From Geminicoccaceae bacterium (GTDB lineage Bacteria; Pseudomonadota; Alphaproteobacteria; Geminicoccales; Geminicoccaceae), in assembly GCA_028285265.1 (NCBI GenBank), contig JANQPX010000078.1:1-64000 (forward strand): a stretch of DNA of 64,000 nucleotides, in the 5' to 3' direction. The notes beneath the pieces were generated by a model that worked only from the letters and a program-made list of their open reading frames with translations, had not been told where the DNA came from and did no database searches. A program made the translations under genes and the position numbers. This document shows, one piece after another, positions 53,888 to 62,722 of the stretch (positions are counted from its first letter, which is position 1; the number at the start of each line of letters is the position of its first letter).

Positions 53888-54679
53888 ATGGAACCGCCAC
53901 TCAACGGGAAAGTCGCGATCGTCACGGGTGCGACAGGCGGCATTGGCTGGGCGACGGCAAGGAGGCTAGCTGAAGACGGCGCCAAGGTCATCGCAGTCGG
54001 GCGAAACGACAACAAGCTGAAAGAACTGGCTGCCTCGCACCCTGACATCGCTGCTCACCGAGCGGATGTTGCCGAGGAAGACAGCGTGCGTGGGTTGTTC
54101 GACCGTACGCAGAACGAATTCGGTCGACTCGACGTTGTGCTCAATGGTGCCGGAATCGTGGGCGAAAATGCCCTGATTGAAAACCAAGACATGGAAAACT
54201 ATCACCAAGTCATGGCGATCAACGTGACCGGCACCTTCCTGATGATGAAGTACACCATTCCTTTACTCAGGCGTCTGGGAGGTGGCGCCATCATCAATGT
54301 CGGTTCAGCAGCCGGTGTCCAAGCCGGAAGAGCGACAATGCCGGTCTATTGCGCGAGCAAACATGCTGTGGTGGGCTTAACGCGGGTCGCCGCCAAAGCC
54401 CACGCCGGAGAAGGTATTCGGATCAATGTGATCTGCCCTGGTCAGATCGATACCGACATGCTGGCTGCGGTCGAACAGGACATGATGGAAACTGTAAAGC
54501 AGGGCTCGTCGGTAGGGAGCGTCGAAGAGGCGCGCAAAAAAGTCATCGCCGCCATTCCAGCAGGACGCTATGGAAGACCTGACGAGGTAGCAGCATTGGT
54601 CGCGTTCCTTAGCCGCGACGACGCGCATTTCATCAATGGAAGCATCTACACGATCGACGGCGGGTTCACGCCCTTCTGA
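53888..54679 (+). CDS. SDR family oxidoreductase
   Basis: 263 residues with TGATGGIG at 13-20, the NGAG strand at 86-89, a catalytic Ser near 140 (GSAAG) and Y154-C-A-S-K158, all canonical. The C-terminus DDAHFINGSIYTIDGGFTPF is the classical oligomer tail. ATG 53888 has AAGGGAA upstream. NAD or NADP is the cofactor; Arg39 in VGRN suggests NADP. Substrate unknown; stands alone downstream of the HxlR-controlled dehydrogenase. Confidence 0.92.
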   Translation: MEPPLNGKVAIVTGATGGIGWATARRLAEDGAKVIAVGRNDNKLKELAASHPDIAAHRADVAEEDSVRGLFDRTQNEFGRLDVVLNGAGIVGENALIENQDMENYHQVMAINVTGTFLMMKYTIPLLRRLGGGAIINVGSAAGVQAGRATMPVYCASKHAVVGLTRVAAKAHAGEGIRINVICPGQIDTDMLAAVEQDMMETVKQGSSVGSVEEARKKVIAAIPAGRYGRPDEVAALVAFLSRDDAHFINGSIYTIDGGFTPF

Positions 54680-54972
54680 GCTGGAACAGAATCTCGTCTT
54701 AGGTCAACACTTAGCCGCAGATTCTTGGTCCCGCTGCAGGCGTGTCGCGTAGCGTTCGGCGACCTTCTCGATCTAATGGATTGGATAAGAGGAGGAAGCT
54801 CCATGAAGATAGTCTGCTTAGAATCGATGAAGGAGTTCAGCCTCACTTTGTGCCGTCGGATAAGGCAATACGCGTCGATAGCGGTTCAATCGTTGAATCA
54901 AGGCATCCAGCGAAACGCAGGGTGATCTCAGCAGCCTACTCCGCGACCCATATCCACGATGGCGGTACCCCT
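54680..54972. other. Intergenic spacer
   Basis: A frame in phase with the next gene is open from 54742, but the composition is not protein-like before about 54970. Nothing else recognised. Confidence 0.25.
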
Positions 54973-55284
54973 ATGACGTCTGATTTCATTGAAGCGGATG
55001 TACAAGACGAGATACTGGCCGAGATCGACGAGCGCTTTCTCAATACCGGTCGGCCCCGGGACCAGTCCTTGTATTTTGCCGCAGGCCAAGAGAATGCCAA
55101 GGAACTCGGACTGAACTGGCTGCGCCAAGAGGGCCTTTCGAAGAGGGCCGCTGGCGGAAACTGGGGTCTAATCAAGAAAGTCGCGGCCTTGGCGATAGAG
55201 GACAAGATTGAAGACTGGAACTCCCGAAAGGCTGCACTGGTCAGCAGTATCGAGACAAAGCAGCTGGAAAGCCAGGAATGTTGA
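54973..55284 (+). CDS. Hypothetical protein
   Basis: 103 residues if started at ATG 54973 (MTSDFIEADVQDEILAEIDE); the frame remains open upstream and the true start may be elsewhere, since no strong ribosome site is seen. The product is acidic and helical, with DQSLYFAAGQENAKELGLNW and a basic centre GLSKRAAGGNWGLIKK. No family was recognised. It lies between the SDR and DUF4437 genes on the same strand. Confidence 0.45.
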   Translation: MTSDFIEADVQDEILAEIDERFLNTGRPRDQSLYFAAGQENAKELGLNWLRQEGLSKRAAGGNWGLIKKVAALAIEDKIEDWNSRKAALVSSIETKQLESQEC

Positions 55285-55346
55285 CCAAAGTTGGGCCAGA
55301 GACGGATCGACAAGTAATGCAAAATATCAACGTGGAGTGAGATATC

Positions 55347-56183
55347 GTGAGTCTTGATAGAATCCTTTGCGCATTCATTGCGTCGATTTTTGCTCTAGAC
55401 AATGTTTCTGCTTTTGCGTCGTCAGTTGGCACAGAAATCAAAACAGCTGAAGATGTGGAATTTATTCCGCTGAATCCTTTGCGCGGCGACTTGAGTCCGC
55501 GATCCGGCAAGCTCTGGGGTAATATTAGAGAAGATGGATCGGCAGGTTCACTTGTCACCTTCGTTGATGGTTTCCAATCACCTCCACACATCCACAATAT
55601 CACCTATCGTGCCGTAGTTATTAGTGGTGAAATACATAACGACGATCCCGATGCTGCAAAATTTTGGATGGAGCCTGGGTCATTTTGGACGCAACCTGCA
55701 GGCGAGATCCACATCACTGCGGCTCAAGGAGAAAATCCGACGATTTTTCTCGAAATTCTATCCGGCCCTTATCTGGTACAGTCAGCAGACGAGGCATTCG
55801 ACGTCGGGGAGCGTCCGATCAATATGGCTGCACGAAACATCATGTGGCTATCCAGTGATGACTCCAAGAGAATCGATGGCCCAGATGCTGAGATGGCCTA
55901 CTTATGGGGTAGCCTTGAGGGCAATAAAAAGAATGGCACGTTCCTCAAACTCGCGCCGGATTATCAGGGAACTTTGTCGACGAGTGCCCCCCTCGTGCGG
56001 GCAGTAACGATTCAAGGACAATCGATGATTCTTGATGTCAGCGAAGACGAATTCAAAGAGCTTGGTCCAGGCGGCTATTTTAGCTCGCAGGGCGAAGTAA
56101 CTCATGAATTAAGCTGCACATCAGATATATCTTGCATTTTGTATCTCCACACCGAAGGCAGCTATCAATTGACAAAATCCTAG
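55347..56183 (+). CDS. DUF4437 domain protein, exported
   Basis: 278 residues from GTG 55347. An N-terminal signal peptide (LDRILCAFIASIFALDNVSA) precedes two cupin-like repeats: SPPHIHNITYRAVVISGEIHND, then GSFWTQPAGEIHITA in the first, and GPGGYFSSQGEVTHEL in the second (each quoted in part). These match the DUF4437 family, in which His-rich cupin metal motifs are kept in the first repeat only. A Cys pair in SCTSDISCI near the end may form a disulfide. Function is unknown. Confidence 0.8.
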   Translation: MSLDRILCAFIASIFALDNVSAFASSVGTEIKTAEDVEFIPLNPLRGDLSPRSGKLWGNIREDGSAGSLVTFVDGFQSPPHIHNITYRAVVISGEIHNDDPDAAKFWMEPGSFWTQPAGEIHITAAQGENPTIFLEILSGPYLVQSADEAFDVGERPINMAARNIMWLSSDDSKRIDGPDAEMAYLWGSLEGNKKNGTFLKLAPDYQGTLSTSAPLVRAVTIQGQSMILDVSEDEFKELGPGGYFSSQGEVTHELSCTSDISCILYLHTEGSYQLTKS

Positions 56184-56974
56184 CAATACGGACTCCGTGA
56201 GCACTGTTGAATTGGCGAGAAACGATAGATCGCACGACTTCCGCTGGAGTTGTCCATGAAATGAACTTTGCTGCCGACGGATTTTCTGGATTTGCAGATA
56301 TGTTTGGGAACGGACAATTGAACGCTTGTTGGCCGAAGTCTCGAAAGAATTCCATGCCAAAACGGTCGGCATAGATGCGTGATTTTAAGCTCTTCGAAGG
56401 TGGATCGTATCTGTACCTAAGAAGCTATGGCTGTCGATATCGGATAGTCAATCGGAAGAGGAAAGCTCAAGACAGCATATGTCGCTTCAAGATTTCATCG
56501 ACAAACTTATAGTAAGCCATACAGCGAAGCATGTATGAACCGTTACCGATTGCCTCACGATACAGCTGCACCAATTCTTCATTGATGTTTTATGGAGGCA
56601 CACGGTCCCGTCTCTGCACTATACATCAACAGGTCGTGAAATTTGATAGCCAAACTAAGACATCGCTGCAGCTCGATGCCGGTCTGGGAAGGAAGCAGCT
56701 CCTCGTGCCGCCTGAAATGCTCCTAAGTGCCTGTGACCGGCCAACGCGTTGCCTCACGAAAGAGATCAGGGTTAAGTTGGACTAATTCTGAACTTGTGCT
56801 TGATGAAGATACTTGATGCTGCGTTCGGTGAGCTGACCCTTTAGATCAGGCACCACAGGCAATCTTGCTCCTCATGTCCGCCTTACAAAATTAGAAGTTT
56901 GGCGTTCAGAGATCTGATTTGCACTATCTTTGGTTGGACGATAAGAGAGCCGAGTCTTTTAACGCCCGACCTCC
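56184..56974. other. Intergenic region with gene relics
   Basis: 791 bp without an intact gene. On the minus strand two short frames read ELVQLYREAIGNGSYMLRCM (within about 56478-56600, ending KFVDEILKRHMLS-stop) and ELVQLNPDLFREATRW (within about 56735-56800). They share the string E-L-V-Q-L with a nearby REA, so they may be decayed copies of related small proteins. Confidence 0.35.
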
Positions 56975-58006
56975 CTATTTGGCACCGGCGATGCGTCTTG
57001 TGTATGCCAATGCACGCTCACCATCGTAACCGCCCTCTGCAAGTCTCGAGCTCCACTCCTGCTCATAGGCTGCCGCTAGCTTCTTGATATGGTCAGTGAG
57101 TGCGGGGCTTGTCCGTTCGATCGGCACGCCGCGTTGCACGAAGTCTTCGTGAGCGAGGTAATCAGCATAGTCAAAAGCCTTCGCAGCCAGGACATGAACT
57201 GTTTCATGAGAGTAACGCTGGATTGACGCTAGATCGGAAGGGTCGATCTTGGATGCTGCCTGCTCGGAAACCGCTAGGAACCACGTCGCGTTGTAGTATC
57301 CTCCCGGCACTTCAGACACGAATGTTATCTGGTCCATGACATTAAAGGCTGGTCCGGCTTCATAGGGAAACGCGACGCCATCGATTTCGCCGTTGACCAG
57401 AGCCTCTCGTACAGCCACGGGCGACATTGGAACATTGGTCGCGCCCAAGTCTTCTATGAGAGACGCGATATATCCACCCGATGTACGGATACGAAGTCCT
57501 TGATAGTCGTTCGGATCCGCAATCGTCTTATCTTTCAGCATCAGCACGCCAGGGCCGTGCTGGAATAGTCCGAGAAGTGTCATCTGCTCATGCTCCTCGT
57601 CAGCCTTGAGCAGCTTGCCATAGACTTTGGAAAAAGCATGAGACGCGCTGTAAGCATCGCCAAGAAACGAGAACTGACCAACCCTTGCCCGTAAAAAGGC
57701 GTCCTGGGTGTAACCATGCAAACTGTAGACAAGGTCCGCCTCTCCAGACTGGACCAGACCTTGATGAGCGGGTGGTGGTCCAAGCGGCTTTGGCAGAAGC
57801 TCGACAACGACCCGACCTTCCGTCAACGCGTTGATGTCGTTTGCCCAAGGAACGAACAAGTTCTTTGTGATCAGGCTGGCGGATGGCAGCCATGAGGAGA
57901 GATTGAGAACTGTTGGTGACTGCGCCCGCAAAATGGACGGTGCCGCCAGTGTTGCTGCACCAGCCAGTGCCCCGGTAACCACCGCGCGTCGATCGGCAAG
58001 GGCCAT
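56975..58006 (-). CDS. TRAP transporter substrate-binding protein (DctP), orphan
   Basis: 343 residues with a Tat-like signal peptide: DRRAVVTGALAGAATLAAPS then ILRAQS, with a twin Arg. The mature part is a DctP fold (LSSWLPSASLITKNLFVPWAND, VQSGEADLVYSLHGY, GLRIRTSGGYIASLIEDLGA, quoted in part). ATG 58006 follows CAGGAG. No DctQ or DctM gene is near it, so it must use a permease elsewhere. It lies 58 bp after the end of the PstS-OmpA gene on the same strand. Confidence 0.9.
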   Translation of the reverse strand: MALADRRAVVTGALAGAATLAAPSILRAQSPTVLNLSSWLPSASLITKNLFVPWANDINALTEGRVVVELLPKPLGPPPAHQGLVQSGEADLVYSLHGYTQDAFLRARVGQFSFLGDAYSASHAFSKVYGKLLKADEEHEQMTLLGLFQHGPGVLMLKDKTIADPNDYQGLRIRTSGGYIASLIEDLGATNVPMSPVAVREALVNGEIDGVAFPYEAGPAFNVMDQITFVSEVPGGYYNATWFLAVSEQAASKIDPSDLASIQRYSHETVHVLAAKAFDYADYLAHEDFVQRGVPIERTSPALTDHIKKLAAAYEQEWSSRLAEGGYDGERALAYTRRIAGAK

Positions 58007-58064
58007 TTCCTAAACTCCTGCTACGTCTTTTCGTGAAAATCGGCGTTGATGAATGTCGCCATCG

Positions 58065-59615
58065 TCAGCGGATCCAGACCTCGACACGTCGATTCAGTTC
58101 CCGGCCAAATTCATTTGTGTTGCATGCCACCGGATAGGCCTCGCCAAACCCTATGGCTCGGATTGAGCCGCGATCAACGCCGTTTTCTGAAAGCGTGTCG
58201 ATCGTATCCAACACATGCTCAGCACGACGCGTCGAAAGAACTCGGTTGATATCGCTGCTTCCAATGGAGTCGGTAAAGCCAATGAGAAGAAGCTCTTTGT
58301 TTTCGAAATCATCGTCAGACATATGGGCCAACAAACGTTCTGCATCCGCGGTCGCTTTGTTGTCCAACTGACTGGAACCTTCATTGAAACGGAAGGTGAC
58401 CGATAGACGTTCTGCATCGAAGACGGTTTGCGCAAAGTCGCGAAGACTGGGCAACTCGAGTGCGTGCACCGGGTCTGCGAGCGAATAGGCAAGTTGATGT
58501 CCATGGTCGCTAATCGTGGCAACCTCAGGATCAAGGCCGAGAAGGGCTGAGCCGTTCAATCCCTGACGTGATGAAGTCTCTTTGACGTGGTTGACGAACT
58601 TCTGCGTATGAGAGGGCAGCTCGCGGTCGGCAGTGTACATATAAATCCGGCGTGAGAACGGGTAGTCCTCGGCTTTCACAGCGAACCGATGTGACCTGAT
58701 CGGGACGCCGCAAGAAGCGACCAGTTCAACCGGCTTGCTGTCCTTCAAGGACGAAAGGGACGTTAAGCCTATTCCGCCGGGATCGTTGGCGACCGCATTG
58801 TCGATGTCCTTGAGACTGGGCAATCTTTTGGCTTTGGCGGTGACGCTCAGGAACTCCGGTTCCAAAAGGGTCACCTCGAAGGTTTCGGCAAGGGTACCGC
58901 CATCATCTGGTAGATACACATTGATGGGTAAGTCGCTGCCGCCAAGCTGCGCCCAATTCGTGACATTGCCGGCAAAGATCTCCATCAACTCGACAACGCT
59001 TAGCCGCAAGACGGAGTTTTGACCGGAGACCAAAGCCACAATCCCGTCCTGCGCGACAATGGCCTCCTGGCTTGGCTGGGAGAGATCACCCATACCTTCT
59101 GTCAGAAATGCCTCGATTTCCTGCTCGTTAACGCGTCTATCTGACAGCACAACTTCCACATCGCCTCTAAGAAGCGCCTGGAAGGCTTCACTCGGCGACT
59201 GGGTAAATGTCTCAAAGGTGACGATTCGATTGTCTCGCCTGTAGAGCTCCACAGGCTCGCTGGTGCCGTTCTCAATCGGAAATGCTGGCTCCGAATCGGA
59301 CTGCTCCGCATAAGACCGGAAGAGATCAGGCATGAGATCGGAGAGCAGAAATTGCGGTCCAGCGATTCGAACCAGCTGATCGAGTGCATCAATCTGTGGA
59401 CATGCTTCCCCTTCGCAGTCCACCAGATTTGCATCCAATGTGAGGGTTCCGACGCTGGTCTTGATGGTGTACATCCCGCCTTCAAAGGAGGTGATCGTCC
59501 CTCTGATCGAGGTCTGTCCATCTTTCGACGAGATGACAACCTCAGCGACCGAGGCGGTTGACACAGTTAGCGCAGCAAAGCTGAGGCACATGGCTCCATA
59601 GAGCTTTTGATGCAT
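58065..59615 (-). CDS. PstS-like binding domain fused to OmpA domain
   Basis: 516 residues with a signal peptide (MHQKLYGAMCLSFAALTVST). Residues about 25-95 form a small domain with SIRGTITSFEGGMYTIKTSVG; about 110-370 a PstS-like phosphate-binding-protein type 2 fold (LSVVELMEIFAGNVTNWAQLGG is its signature). Residues about 400-516 are OmpA-like: VTFRFNEGSSQLDNKATADAE, LLIGFTDSIGSSDINRVLSTRRAEHV and the final RRVEVWIR (quoted in part). The OmpA part binds peptidoglycan, holding the binding domain in the periplasm. Its ligand may be phosphate or another anion. Confidence 0.9.
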   Translation of the reverse strand: MHQKLYGAMCLSFAALTVSTASVAEVVISSKDGQTSIRGTITSFEGGMYTIKTSVGTLTLDANLVDCEGEACPQIDALDQLVRIAGPQFLLSDLMPDLFRSYAEQSDSEPAFPIENGTSEPVELYRRDNRIVTFETFTQSPSEAFQALLRGDVEVVLSDRRVNEQEIEAFLTEGMGDLSQPSQEAIVAQDGIVALVSGQNSVLRLSVVELMEIFAGNVTNWAQLGGSDLPINVYLPDDGGTLAETFEVTLLEPEFLSVTAKAKRLPSLKDIDNAVANDPGGIGLTSLSSLKDSKPVELVASCGVPIRSHRFAVKAEDYPFSRRIYMYTADRELPSHTQKFVNHVKETSSRQGLNGSALLGLDPEVATISDHGHQLAYSLADPVHALELPSLRDFAQTVFDAERLSVTFRFNEGSSQLDNKATADAERLLAHMSDDDFENKELLLIGFTDSIGSSDINRVLSTRRAEHVLDTIDTLSENGVDRGSIRAIGFGEAYPVACNTNEFGRELNRRVEVWIR

Positions 59616-59997
59616 GGCTCGTCCCCGTTTTCACAATTTGCGCGAAATTTGCGGTAAATTTTATCGACGAGCAAGCGGATTTGGTGGATGCCACAACCTA
59701 GCCTCCCCTTACTGTGGCTAATTGATCAAGCGCAGAGGCTTACTTAAACCATAGCGGGTGCCACGAGCGGCTGAATAGCAGCCCTAGGTTTGGGTCGATG
59801 TAAAGAATCCCGGCGCTTGAATGGGTCCTGATATCGCAAGGACGCCCGCCAATTCGCTCCGATCTCAAAAGGAAATGCCTGACGATCAGGCTTTAAGGAG
59901 CGCAGATTCGGTGAACCTCTACGTTAAGCGTTCGTTCTGACGTCTCCAATATAACAGCGACCAACAGCACTCCGATCCAAAGGATGCGAAACGCGAA
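59616..59997. other. Intergenic spacer
   Basis: 382 bp between the end of the Lrp gene and the PstS-OmpA start. It should contain the promoter of the latter; nothing else recognised. Confidence 0.3.
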
Positions 59998-60459
59998 TTA
60001 GACAGGCAATTCGGTCGTGTCCTTGATGTCATCCATGACGAAGCTCGCTGAGATGTCGGCAATGGGCACACGGCTTATTAGCTTTTGATAGAACCGGTCA
60101 TAGTCTTTGACGCTCGAAACCCGCACGCGAAGCACATAGTCGAGCTCACCACTCATGCGATGCGCACCAACGATTTCAGGCAGATCACGTACTGCCAGGT
60201 TGAACGCCTTCAACCAGCTTGGCTCATGAGCGTTCGTTCGGATAAGGACGAAGACAGAGAGATCCAACTGAACGGCTGCCGGATCAACCAAGGTCACCCG
60301 ACCTCGGATCACCCCTCGTTCCTCCATTCGCTTCACGCGACGCCAACAAGCATTACGCGAAAGATGAACTTTCTCCGCAAGAACGTCGATGCTGATTGAT
60401 GCGTCCCGTTGCAGCGCTCGGAGTATACGGCGGTCTATATCGTCTAATTCATCTGCCAT
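59998..60459 (-). CDS. Lrp/AsnC family transcriptional regulator
   Basis: 153 residues, the standard length. HTH at 1-55: LDDIDRRILRALQRDASISI, then LAEKVHLSRNACWRRVKRMEERGVI (quoted in part). The RAM effector domain follows (AHEPSWLKAFNLAVRDLPEIVGAHRMSGELDYVLRVRV), with the family G-x-x-D-Y motif. ATG 60459 lies just next to a palindrome at 60463-60477. It is divergent from the DUF6356 gene and is probably autoregulated. Confidence 0.93.
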   Translation of the reverse strand: MADELDDIDRRILRALQRDASISIDVLAEKVHLSRNACWRRVKRMEERGVIRGRVTLVDPAAVQLDLSVFVLIRTNAHEPSWLKAFNLAVRDLPEIVGAHRMSGELDYVLRVRVSSVKDYDRFYQKLISRVPIADISASFVMDDIKDTTELPV

Positions 60460-60462
60460 TTG

Positions 60463-60477
60463 TGGGATGGTATCCCA
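60463..60477. promoter_or_regulatory. Candidate Lrp-type operator
   Basis: Inverted repeat TGGGAT-GGT-ATCCCA, 3 bp upstream of the Lrp ATG. A further related half-site TTTGGGA lies at 60501-60507, pairing with TCCCAAA at 60473-60479. Confidence 0.5.
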
Positions 60478-60561
60478 AAGATGTTAATTTCTAAAGGATT
60501 TTTGGGAACTCATTTGATCAAGGCCAGTTATGATAGAGCTGCAGCTAAAGGAGGAAACCTC

Positions 60562-60813
60562 GTGGAAGCAAGCCTATCGCCCGCCAAAAGCCGGTCATTC
60601 TTTCGTGCCTTTACGGATCATCCTGCGAGCGTGGGAGAGACGTACATACAACATATGGCCTTCGCGGCTTGGTTCGCGAGTAAGCTCTTCATTGCCGGTG
60701 GCGCTGCCATCGTTCACGCACTCATTCCCCCGCTCTTTCAGACGACGGCGAGCACGCAGATCCGAGAGCTCTATCATCAAATTGAGAACCGGCATCGGAC
60801 AGACCAGGACTGA
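60562..60813 (+). CDS. DUF6356 family small membrane protein
   Basis: 83 residues from GTG 60562, chosen because AAAGGAGG is 7 bp upstream; the longer frame from 60460 overlaps the Lrp operator. RAFTDHPASVGETYIQHMAF is the opening of DUF6356, followed by one hydrophobic helix (FASKLFIAGGAAIVHALIPPLF, quoted in part) and a C-terminal R-E-L-Y-H tail. The family has no known function. It is followed 9 bp later by the class II amidotransferase gene, so the two are co-transcribed. Confidence 0.75.
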   Translation: MEASLSPAKSRSFFRAFTDHPASVGETYIQHMAFAAWFASKLFIAGGAAIVHALIPPLFQTTASTQIRELYHQIENRHRTDQD

Positions 60814-60822
60814 ACGCTTTCT

Positions 60823-61593
60823 ATGTGCCGTCTTGCCGCTTATCTTGGCCCGGAAGTACCGCTAGAAACGATCATCATCACCCCGGGCCACTCGCTCCTG
60901 GAACAGAGCCACGGCGCAACCGAGGCGAAGCTTGCTGTCAATGGTGATGGCTTCGGCATTGCTTGGTATGGTTCGGATACGAGACCTGGGCTGTATCGTG
61001 ACGTGTTACCGGCTTGGTCAGACGGCAATCTATCCAGCATTTGTAGAATGGTGCGCGCTCCGCTGTTCTTGGCGCATGTGCGAGCGTCGACCGTAGGAGA
61101 GACGTCCAGGGTAAATTGTCACCCCTTTGGCTATGAAAATTGGTCGTTCATGCACAATGGGCAAGTTGCATCCTTCGGCAGGATCCGAAGAAAGCTCGAA
61201 GCCTCGTTGCCCGACGACCTCTATCATGCAAGACGTGGAACGACCGACTCTGAGTTGCTCTTTTTACTTCTTCTCGCCGAGGGGCTCTCAGCGAGTCCAA
61301 AAACGGCCTGTGAGGCAGTAATATCAGCGGTCCGCCGTGCTCAAGGCCCTCGTGACAGGCCGAACCGGCTCACATGTGTTTTCTCGGACGGCCAGAGCCT
61401 CTTCGCCATGCGTCACTCCTGTGATCAGCAAAGTCCATCGCTCTATATATCGAAAGAGTTGGAAGCTGGCGGCAGAGCCTTTGCTTCAGAGCCGCTCGAT
61501 GGATGCCGGGAGCAATGGATGCCGGTGCCTGAGAACCATTTCGCCTGTCTGTCGCCTGATGCGTTGACGATCAGCCCACTCGCCCTCCCCTAG
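60823..61593 (+). CDS. Class II glutamine amidotransferase (YafJ-like)
   Basis: 256 residues. After removal of Met1, Cys2 (MCRLAAYLG) is the N-terminal nucleophile. The other elements are NGDGFGIAWYG, FLAHVRAST, NCHPFGYENWSFMHNGQVASF and GTTDSELLFLLLLAEG, the standard set of YafJ-type N-terminal-nucleophile glutaminases (some quoted in part). No synthetase domain is fused, so the ammonia acceptor is unknown. It sits 9 bp after the DUF6356 gene. Confidence 0.92.
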   Translation: MCRLAAYLGPEVPLETIIITPGHSLLEQSHGATEAKLAVNGDGFGIAWYGSDTRPGLYRDVLPAWSDGNLSSICRMVRAPLFLAHVRASTVGETSRVNCHPFGYENWSFMHNGQVASFGRIRRKLEASLPDDLYHARRGTTDSELLFLLLLAEGLSASPKTACEAVISAVRRAQGPRDRPNRLTCVFSDGQSLFAMRHSCDQQSPSLYISKELEAGGRAFASEPLDGCREQWMPVPENHFACLSPDALTISPLALP

Positions 61594-61651
61594 CGCACCG
61601 TCAAAGATATGGGCTTGAAGACTGGTGCTAAACACGCCAGCCAAACGCGGC

Positions 61652-62722
61652 CTAGAGATCAAAATCAATCCATATCGGCGCCGATGATGACGGCGTTGAC
61701 TGGCAAGCGAGGACGCATCCGCGCTTGATATTACGTTTTGATAGGGCCTTTTGAGAGGCCATTGAGACATCGCCCTCGCGCAAGAGAGCCATACAGGTGC
61801 CGCAATGGCCTTCGACACAGGAGCAGGGCGCATCGATGCCAGCTGCTAGGGCAGCATCCAGGAGTGTCTGGCCCCCGACGATCGGGACGACAAATTCATT
61901 GCCATCCAGCGTTAGCCGGAAGTTCTCAATTTCAATGGGTTCAGAAGCTATCGGTTCATGAGAGGTGATCTCCTCCGAGGAGGAATCGTCCGGGGAAACA
62001 AAGCGTTCCATCAAGATTGTCGCCTCCGGACCCAACACGTGGCTCAATGTTTCCTCAGCCATGTCCATCAAGGAGCCCGGGCCACAAATATAAGCGTTTG
62101 CAGAGGCCCAACCTTCGGCAGCTGTTGCGATATCCGGCGCCTCAATAAGACCCTCTCGATCGTCGAGCCAGTGCTCACAAATAAACCGATCGGAGAAGCG
62201 ACGTTCGAGCCGCTGCAGTGGTTCTCGATAGATGATCGATGACGCGTTCTGATTGACATAGACAAGTTTCACCCTGCGCTTCGTTTCGATCAACGCCTGT
62301 TTGATAAGAGAGATGCAAGGCGTAATGCCGCTGCCGCCCGCAAACAGGAACATCGGCGCATCACCTTCCTGCATCACAAAACGCCCAGCCGGTGGTGTTG
62401 CTTCGATGCGTGCGCCAACGCGCAGATGATCGTTAAACCAATTCGAGCCCCGCCCGTTGATAACGCGCTTCACGCACACAGTCATTTCGGGATCGGCGCA
62501 TGGTGCACTCGACAGCGAGTAGCTTCGGGCAATTAAGCCCTCATCGTGAGGAATACGAAACGTCAGGAACTGACCAGGCCGATAATTGTAGAGTCCAGCA
62601 TCACCCACCTCTGATGCCAACCCGAAGCTGCGTGCTTCGTCGGTCTCGTCACGCACTGTCTTCACGGTGAGACGCCGGTAGGAAGGCGCGTTTGAAGCGC
62701 CTTCCCCGTCGATGGTCGTCAT
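61652..62722 (-). CDS. Ferredoxin-NAD(P)H reductase with C-terminal 2Fe-2S domain
   Basis: 356 residues. Flavin-binding R66-S-Y-S69 and pyridine-nucleotide GGSGITP (129-135) and CGPGSLM (213-219) define the FNR module. After an acidic linker (about 240-262) comes a plant-type ferredoxin: C302-x4-C307-x2-C310 and C340, plus an extra C300. This layout is that of reductase components of Rieske or hydroxylase systems (PaaE/KshB-like). Its ATG overlaps the MOSC stop (ATGA), so the MOSC protein is the likely electron acceptor. Confidence 0.92.
   Translation of the reverse strand: MTTIDGEGASNAPSYRRLTVKTVRDETDEARSFGLASEVGDAGLYNYRPGQFLTFRIPHDEGLIARSYSLSSAPCADPEMTVCVKRVINGRGSNWFNDHLRVGARIEATPPAGRFVMQEGDAPMFLFAGGSGITPCISLIKQALIETKRRVKLVYVNQNASSIIYREPLQRLERRFSDRFICEHWLDDREGLIEAPDIATAAEGWASANAYICGPGSLMDMAEETLSHVLGPEATILMERFVSPDDSSSEEITSHEPIASEPIEIENFRLTLDGNEFVVPIVGGQTLLDAALAAGIDAPCSCVEGHCGTCMALLREGDVSMASQKALSKRNIKRGCVLACQSTPSSSAPIWIDFDL

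Noticed and set aside
54742..54972. N-terminal extension of the 103-residue hypothetical protein
   Set aside because: Composition is Arg/Ser-rich and not protein-like; kept only as an uncertainty in the start.
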